Assembly: GCA_905373705.1 (NCBI GenBank)
Contig: CAJPUA010000002.1
Location: 1-18,067, forward strand
Reading direction: 5' to 3'
DNA from: an uncultured Schwartzia sp.
Lineage (GTDB): Bacteria; Bacillota; Negativicutes; Selenomonadales; Selenomonadaceae
Length of the DNA stretch: 18,067 nucleotides
Shown: in pieces, positions 13,465 to 18,067 of the stretch
Numbering within the stretch: the first letter of the stretch is position 1
Layout: each line of letters starts with the position of its first letter
Program-made: the position numbers and the translations under genes
The notes under the pieces: model-generated
The model's input: the letters and a program-made list of their open reading frames with translations, nothing else
What the model was told of the DNA's origin: nothing
The model's database searches: none

Positions 13465-14361
13465 ATGGCAGTAGCAAGTGGAACGGCGAACAGCGTCGGT
13501 GCGCTCATGCAGACGGTGGCCAAGTTTTTGACCACGGCGGGGAACTTCACCGCAGGGAATGAATGGCAGCTCATGCGCCCGGCAGTCATTGATTCCGGCA
13601 CCACAGAAGTTATTCTGAAAGGCGTGGGTGATGGCAAGGATGAAATTTACGTCGGCATGAAGATTAAAGATCAAGGCGAGGGACAGCAGAACATTCTCTT
13701 GAACGGTTTCGCCGGATACGACGAACACCTCGAATGGTACGAGCAGCCCGGGAGCATTTACCGCGAGAAGCTGCCCTGTATCCCTCTTGCCAAGGACATT
13801 AATCTGGATTACTGGCTCACGGCGAACAGCTCACGCTTCACCTTGACCGTTCAGATGAGCAATCAGTACGAATCGGCTTACGTCGGCTTTATGAAGCCCA
13901 TCGCCATTGAGCGCCAGTACCCTTATCCCTTAGTCATCGGCGGCTCCGCTTACGACGGCATCGCATGGAGCAATCACGGAGACGGGCACAGCGCCTACTT
14001 TACGCCCTTCATGCAAAGCGGGTATTCCGCCCTTTGCCTGCGCCGACCGGACGGTGTATGGGAATACGGCGGGGAGAATCTTACGACATGGCCGAACAAC
14101 ACTGCCCCGGTGGACACGTTTACCGTCTACAACAAGGACGAAGTGGAACCGACGCCGGAAGACCATATGCTCTATCCCATTATGCTCTACGAAAAAGTCC
14201 CCACGGGGATGCTGGGAGAGCTGGACGGCGTCTACTGGATCGGGAATCGAGCCGACCTTGCCGCCAAAGACAATGTCATCTATAACGGCGTGACCTACAA
14301 GGTGTTTAACAACGTCTATCGTCGAGAGGATGACGCCTATCACGTTGTCGAATGGAGATGA
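13465..14361 (+). CDS. Distal tail protein, paralogue A
   Basis: A 298-residue protein; ATG 13465 follows GAGAGGAGAG. It shares a three-part pattern with the next two genes: an N-terminal helix and Trp segment (LMQTVAKFLTTAG, NEWQLM), a middle with WYEQPGSIY and DYWLTANSSRFTLTVQMSN, and AYVGFMKPIAIERQYPYPLV then IGGSA (from residue 138). I recall the AY.GF..P....YPYP..IGG pattern from virion proteins of other phages, without a known function. The C-terminal part (PVDTFTVYNKDEVEPTPED, LGELDGVYWIGN, YNGVTYKVFNNVYR) is beta-rich. The gene is the first after the accessory unit and probably part of the tail tip or fibre base. There is no signal peptide or membrane span. Confidence 0.72.
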   Translation: MAVASGTANSVGALMQTVAKFLTTAGNFTAGNEWQLMRPAVIDSGTTEVILKGVGDGKDEIYVGMKIKDQGEGQQNILLNGFAGYDEHLEWYEQPGSIYREKLPCIPLAKDINLDYWLTANSSRFTLTVQMSNQYESAYVGFMKPIAIERQYPYPLVIGGSAYDGIAWSNHGDGHSAYFTPFMQSGYSALCLRRPDGVWEYGGENLTTWPNNTAPVDTFTVYNKDEVEPTPEDHMLYPIMLYEKVPTGMLGELDGVYWIGNRADLAAKDNVIYNGVTYKVFNNVYRREDDAYHVVEWR

Positions 14362-14367
14362 TCGCGC

Positions 14368-15774
14368 ATGGCAATCAAGAAAACCTCCGGCACGGCCAAA
14401 TCCTTTGACGACCTTATTGCGCAGATTATCGCTTGGGTGACGGACGATACCGTCCATGGCGACGACGCTTGGACGCTGATGAGAAACGAGCCTTGGCCGA
14501 AGGGGACGATTCTGCGGGCGCACGGACGGCGAAATGGAGAACATCAGTACATCGGCCTCATGCCGAACGCGATTGTCAAAGGGGAAACCTATCAGAAATG
14601 GCTGTTCACGAAGCCTAACTTGGCAACCTATTTCGTATGGTCGCCGAACGGCCTAAATCGTCCGGGAATAGACTTTTCCGTAGACAAGTTGGCCGTTACC
14701 GTGCAGGGTACCAGCTACACCTTCGAGTCTCCCGACATCTTCCTTTCATCCGCTCAGGTTATGCACCTGGGCGTTTTTAAGCAATACGCCAAGGGACTGG
14801 ACTGGAACGAGCAGCCGGGCGGCATCGGCCAAGACTACAAGCTCTTTCCCCTTCAATATCGCGTTTGGCGAGATAAGATGAACTTCTCGCCGCCGGTACT
14901 GCCCGGCTGCGAATATCCGGCGTTGTCATACGGATATGATGGCTTGCCGTTAGAAGAATTTGACTATTGGCTCATCAAGGATGACCGACGGCTCGCCATC
15001 ATCATGAACAACGCCGGGAACTGGGATAGCGCATACCTTGGTTTCTTCCGCCCCTTCGACGATAACGACGAAAAGGGGGCATACGCTTTCCCTGCCGCTG
15101 TTATCGGCGGGACCAGCGGCCTTGTATCCTACGGGGAAAACATCTGGTACTACCCGGGGCAGAGAACGCCTTCGCCGGTCATCGGTGTGAAATTCGATTA
15201 TCGGCCGCAGGAATGGAGCCTGTCCCATGGGATTGCCACTTTCGCCTGTCTGGCGGAGAAGGGCACGCCGTCGCAGGTCAGAGCGATGATGCCGGATGGA
15301 ACGTGGAGAAGCTTCGCGAACTATATACAGGAGCGGCAGATTATTCCCGAGCCGGTTTGTTCTGGGCCGACGCCATTTTATCACTTTGTCCGACAGGCTC
15401 CTGTCCTGTCGCCGGAAAAGAACTGGGTGCGCCCCGGAGAGAGCGTGCCGAAGGAGTATACGCATGCCTACGACGTCAAAGAACGGTACCATATCCACGG
15501 CACCGGCCTGCAGCTTTGCGCTGATGGATACGGCCTCTTGGGAGAACTGCCATATTTGCTCTTTCCTTCCGCACCTATCAAAGAGTATGGCGAACTGACG
15601 CTCAAGGGGAAGAAATATCTGGCTTTGCCGAACGTCTGGGAGGGTAGAAAATTCCACCTTCCCGGCTATGCCGCCTATGTCAATCACCACGCTTCGGATA
15701 CTTTAGAGGGCGAAGATAAAGAGATGGATCGGCGCTCACGCATGATGAATCTGCTCATCAGAATGGAGGATTAA
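14368..15774 (+). CDS. Distal tail protein, paralogue B
   Basis: A 468-residue protein with ATG 14368, six bases after the previous stop. It follows the same plan as the gene before it: SFDDLIAQIIAWV and DDAWTLM near the N-terminus, LDWNEQPGGIG, FDYWLIKDDRRLAIIMNN, and AYLGFFRPFD then YAFPAAVIGGTSG (from residue 222). It is longer, with an extra stretch between the start and the EQPG motif and an extended C-terminal half (VSYGENIWYYPGQRTP, ATFACLAEKGTPSQVRAMMP, YGELTLKGKKYLALPNVWEG). Likely a tail-tip component made together with its two paralogues. Role inside the tip unknown. Confidence 0.72.
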   Translation: MAIKKTSGTAKSFDDLIAQIIAWVTDDTVHGDDAWTLMRNEPWPKGTILRAHGRRNGEHQYIGLMPNAIVKGETYQKWLFTKPNLATYFVWSPNGLNRPGIDFSVDKLAVTVQGTSYTFESPDIFLSSAQVMHLGVFKQYAKGLDWNEQPGGIGQDYKLFPLQYRVWRDKMNFSPPVLPGCEYPALSYGYDGLPLEEFDYWLIKDDRRLAIIMNNAGNWDSAYLGFFRPFDDNDEKGAYAFPAAVIGGTSGLVSYGENIWYYPGQRTPSPVIGVKFDYRPQEWSLSHGIATFACLAEKGTPSQVRAMMPDGTWRSFANYIQERQIIPEPVCSGPTPFYHFVRQAPVLSPEKNWVRPGESVPKEYTHAYDVKERYHIHGTGLQLCADGYGLLGELPYLLFPSAPIKEYGELTLKGKKYLALPNVWEGRKFHLPGYAAYVNHHASDTLEGEDKEMDRRSRMMNLLIRMED

Positions 15775-15776
15775 CG

Positions 15777-16877
15777 ATGGCATACACAGCCTATGAGGGC
15801 CTAACCGGCCCGGACGAAATTTTAGAGAAAATCAGCGCCTTTGCGCTGGCCAGCGGATGGACGATTTTAGAAAACTGCCTCGATGATTTGGCGATTGACG
15901 GCTCCGGCAGCTACGACGGGAAACGCCTGTGCATAAAAAACGCCGCCGGTACGGTCTTTGGCTCTTTCCGTACGGCAAAGGGAAAGAAGATTTTTGAGAC
16001 GCAGGCGAACGAGGGAAACGCCCATGGCATTGGCCTGATTGCCAGCACGGCGCACACGAATAAACCGCCATCCGGCTTTTGGTACGATCAGCCCAACGTG
16101 ACCAAAGAATACGGGACGCAGCAGGCGATTGGCGTCGGTATCCCGGTCAATCCAAACGGCAGCTATACGCTTTATTGCAACGTGGTCAAGAAACCGGCGG
16201 ACATGCTGGTGTTTAGTCTCACCGACGGTACCGTGTTTCAGCATTTAGCGTTAGGCTATCTGGAGAAAGTGGGGAACTGGGACGGCGGCCTCATCGTTTC
16301 TGGAAGCCGCAACAGCTATCACATGTTTACGGCTTCTCCCACGTTCGACGCTACGACCATCGAGACGGAGACGACGCCACTCTTTTCCATGGCGCAAAAC
16401 GCCAATACGTTTCTGCGCATCGATATGGACAACGCTCCGCACCGAAGCCAGCCGGTGCTATGGGCAAGTGCCGGGGAAAATGACACCAGTGCATTTTCTC
16501 ACTGTTACACGGGGAAACAGATGGCGCTTCCGGTCAAGACGAGGGAAGTCCAAGACGCCGCATGGAACGCGTTTATCCCGGATTATCGAAAGCTCATGAG
16601 CGAATCGCCGCTGGATACGGGGAAAAACGTCAACACGCTAAACTGCATTACCGTCAATATGAACCTTGTCTGCTACGTCATCCGCGACCCGGACGCGCTG
16701 CGAAACTTCTCTCCCGTCGGCTACGTCCCAGGTGTCTACTTTATTTCGCTGAGAAACGTCGCGCCGGGGCAGACGTACGAGATATCCTACCCCACGTCGG
16801 GGGCGCTTCATCAGGTGTTTCCCTACACGAGGCGGCGTGGCGTCTATGGGATGGACGGATTTAGCGTCAAGCAATGA
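15777..16877 (+). CDS. Distal tail protein, paralogue C
   Basis: A 366-residue protein; ATG 15777 is two bases after the previous stop codon, with AATGGAGG overlapping the end of the previous gene. It is the most diverged of the three: PDEILEKISAFALASGWTIL at the N-terminus, a beta section (GKRLCIKNAAGTVFGSF), FWYDQPN in place of EQPG, YTLYCNVVKKPADMLVFSL in place of YWL...RF, and LALGYLEKVGNWDGGLIVSG (from residue 157) in place of AYLGF...IGG. The second half (HCYTGKQMALPVKTREVQDA, YVPGVYFISLRNVAPGQTYE) has no counterpart that I recognise. Probable tail-tip or receptor-side protein. Confidence 0.7.
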   Translation: MAYTAYEGLTGPDEILEKISAFALASGWTILENCLDDLAIDGSGSYDGKRLCIKNAAGTVFGSFRTAKGKKIFETQANEGNAHGIGLIASTAHTNKPPSGFWYDQPNVTKEYGTQQAIGVGIPVNPNGSYTLYCNVVKKPADMLVFSLTDGTVFQHLALGYLEKVGNWDGGLIVSGSRNSYHMFTASPTFDATTIETETTPLFSMAQNANTFLRIDMDNAPHRSQPVLWASAGENDTSAFSHCYTGKQMALPVKTREVQDAAWNAFIPDYRKLMSESPLDTGKNVNTLNCITVNMNLVCYVIRDPDALRNFSPVGYVPGVYFISLRNVAPGQTYEISYPTSGALHQVFPYTRRRGVYGMDGFSVKQ

Positions 16878-16884
16878 TGATGAG

Positions 16885-16891
16885 AAGGAGG
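16885..16891 (+). promoter_or_regulatory. Ribosome binding site for the gene at 16902
   Basis: AAGGAGG ten bases before ATG 16902. A second in-frame ATG at 16908 would be 16 bases away, so 16902 is preferred. Confidence 0.65.
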
Positions 16892-16901
16892 TCGCATTTC
16901 C

Positions 16902-17798
16902 ATGCCTATGCTGAATCGCTTTCTCGGCCTTTATGAGGTCGGAAAGTCTCTCAAGCGTTCGCCGGTGCCGTTTCCTTCCACGCGGCTTCTGCCGTTAGGC
17001 GCGATCGGCGTACCGCCCTACGTTTACGGCGACGAGGCGACGCTGGGCTTTATCGATTCCCTGCGCATCGTTTGGGGCAATACGGTACCTGATGCTTGGG
17101 ACAGCTTGCAGGCGGGCTGGCTCTGGGATTGGCACATCGGCAACCGCCGCTTGGAAATCACCGACGACAACGGCCATAAGACGATCCGACAAGCGGATAC
17201 ATGGAGCGACCTCTTAGTCTCCATGGAGGTCTTGGAATCTCATCAGTTCCGCTACGTCTTAGACGCAGATAACGAACCGTCGCCGTTTATCATCGTCGCC
17301 CGACCGACAGGGGTGCTTTCGTCCTTTTTGCCCGAATACCTCTGGGGACTGAACGGCAGCTCGGATGGCGGCGGGTCGTATGAATACGTGCAACAAGGCC
17401 GTACCTTCTGGATCGTGGACAGTGAGGACGGCACGCTCCCGACCTTCACCTTTACATTGAGCGCTGCTATGGATGAAAAGAGCGAAGCGGTGCTCATGGC
17501 GAAGGTTACGGCGGACTTGGCGGCGGGGGGGATTTATCCTCTGATCCTAAAGGACGCCGCTCTGGATATTGTGACGGGCTATCAGCGGACAGAGCGGCAG
17601 GGCAATATCGCCGAATTTGGCCGTATCCTTTTTTGGGCCTATGCCACGGCGTCGCTCTTTTTGAACGACGATTATGAGAGCGGCCCCTGTTATGAACCGT
17701 GGATGCTTTGGCAGATGTGGAAGTGGCTGCAAAAGTATCAATTTGATGATATTTCCGGGAAAATCTTCGACCTCAGTCCGAATTGGGGGAATACGTGA
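16902..17798 (+). CDS. Unrecognised tail protein, 298 residues
   Basis: The protein starts MPMLNRFLGLYEVGKSLKRS and is rich in Trp and Gly. Segments include ATLGFIDSLRIVWGN, AGWLWDWHIGNRRLEITDDN, a beta strand pair (FRYVLDADNEPSPFIIVARP), the loop SSDGGGSYEYVQQGRTFWIV and a C-terminal helical part rich in aromatics (FGRILFWAYATASLFLNDDY, PWMLWQMWKWLQKYQFDD). There is no signal peptide; the hydrophobic stretch near residue 245 is short and not a clear membrane span. I recognise no family. Its place after three distal tail proteins and its overlap with the next gene (TGATG) imply a tail-tip or baseplate component. It is not obviously a paralogue of the three genes before it. Confidence 0.65.
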   Translation: MPMLNRFLGLYEVGKSLKRSPVPFPSTRLLPLGAIGVPPYVYGDEATLGFIDSLRIVWGNTVPDAWDSLQAGWLWDWHIGNRRLEITDDNGHKTIRQADTWSDLLVSMEVLESHQFRYVLDADNEPSPFIIVARPTGVLSSFLPEYLWGLNGSSDGGGSYEYVQQGRTFWIVDSEDGTLPTFTFTLSAAMDEKSEAVLMAKVTADLAAGGIYPLILKDAALDIVTGYQRTERQGNIAEFGRILFWAYATASLFLNDDYESGPCYEPWMLWQMWKWLQKYQFDDISGKIFDLSPNWGNT

Positions 17799-18067
17799 TG
17801 GCGGCAGAGAACGCACATATCAGTGAAAAGATATCGTTTTTGACGAATATCTTAACGGCGTGGGACGGCTCTGAACAGCGGCAGGCCCTTCGCCGGGAGC
17901 CGCGCCGCTACGTGTCTTACGACTACACCGGCATGGACGCGGAGCAGTCGGAGCGGCTTAGAGCGCTCATCTATCACGCGCAGTCTACGGCGATTTCCTT
18001 TCCTCTCTGGCATGCGGCGGTAGAGATGCCGGACGACGCTTCTTCCGGCCAGCAGGATATCGTCGTT
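17798..18067 (+). CDS. Conserved phage tail protein, 3' partial
   Basis: ATG 17798 overlaps the previous stop (TGATG) and the frame stays open to the window end (90 residues seen). The N-terminal segment ISEKISFLTNILTAWDGSEQ followed by RQALRREPRRYVSYDY is a pattern I recall from many phage tail proteins: LTDVL..DGTEQR.ALR..PR...F.Y, usually followed by a region that measures or contacts other tip proteins (here IYHAQSTAISFPLWH). Those proteins lie among baseplate or tail-tip genes of siphoviruses and Mu-like phages. Exact function is unknown to me; the missing C-terminal part would help. Soluble, no signal peptide. Confidence 0.7.
   Translation, partial: MAAENAHISEKISFLTNILTAWDGSEQRQALRREPRRYVSYDYTGMDAEQSERLRALIYHAQSTAISFPLWHAAVEMPDDASSGQQDIVV

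Noticed and set aside
1..18067. CRISPR arrays, tRNA or rRNA genes, insertion sequences, integrase or attachment sites
   Set aside because: No regular spaced repeats, no tRNA-like cloverleaf and no transposase or recombinase motifs were seen in any of the supported reading frames.

Overview
The window is the virion-structure region of a tailed bacteriophage or prophage, read entirely on the + strand. It lacks integrase, lysis, replication and terminase genes. Gene order (minor head protein, scaffold, coat, neck proteins, tail tube, tail-assembly pair, tape measure, distal tail) and the absence of a sheath gene point to a long non-contractile tail (siphovirus morphotype). AGGAGG-type ribosome sites, ATG/TTG/GTG starts and above all a Prp-type protease with its LQxF cleavage tags point to a Bacillota host. 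Negativicutes or Clostridia are my guess from overall composition, not something the sequence proves.

Layout. 1-1332: a MuF minor head protein, cut at its 5' end by the window, carrying a C-terminal Ntox50-like predicted RNase toxin domain. 1337-1570: its probable immunity protein, with a near-consensus promoter inside the toxin codons (1256-1285) and its own intrinsic terminator (1589-1625). 1651-2719: three small genes, one with a HELLH zinc-peptidase motif. 2741-2784: tandem hairpins ahead of the head genes. 2812-4789: scaffold and P22-type coat protein. 4794-5102: a Prp-family cysteine protease. 5099-6658: a small acidic protein and neck/tail-completion proteins. 6651-7868: major tail (tube) protein. 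7927-8621: tail-assembly chaperone-like pair. 8627-12898: tape measure protein with an embedded cysteine peptidase domain. 12953-13336: a secreted or membrane-anchored accessory gene (moron) with its own terminator. 13465-16877: three tandem paralogous distal tail proteins. 16902-18067: two more tail proteins, the last cut by the window end.

The main result is a proteolysis circuit. The same F-[DN]-L-Q-[RL]-F tag, which matches the Prp site known from ribosomal protein L27 and from phage 80alpha coat and scaffold, occurs near the N-terminus of scaffold, coat and tail tube proteins. It also occurs inside the MuF protein, exactly between the head domain and the toxin domain. The phage encodes its own Prp homologue next to the coat gene. 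This suggests that one protease both matures the virion and frees the toxin from its virion-bound carrier, while the lysogen could make immunity protein from a separate promoter. The tag, the protease and the toxin domain are visible in the sequence. The cleavage of the toxin is inference.

Two accessory units, toxin/immunity at 925-1625 and the exported protein at 12899-13390, are AT-richer than their neighbours and end in similar hairpin terminators. They look like later additions to the late operon.
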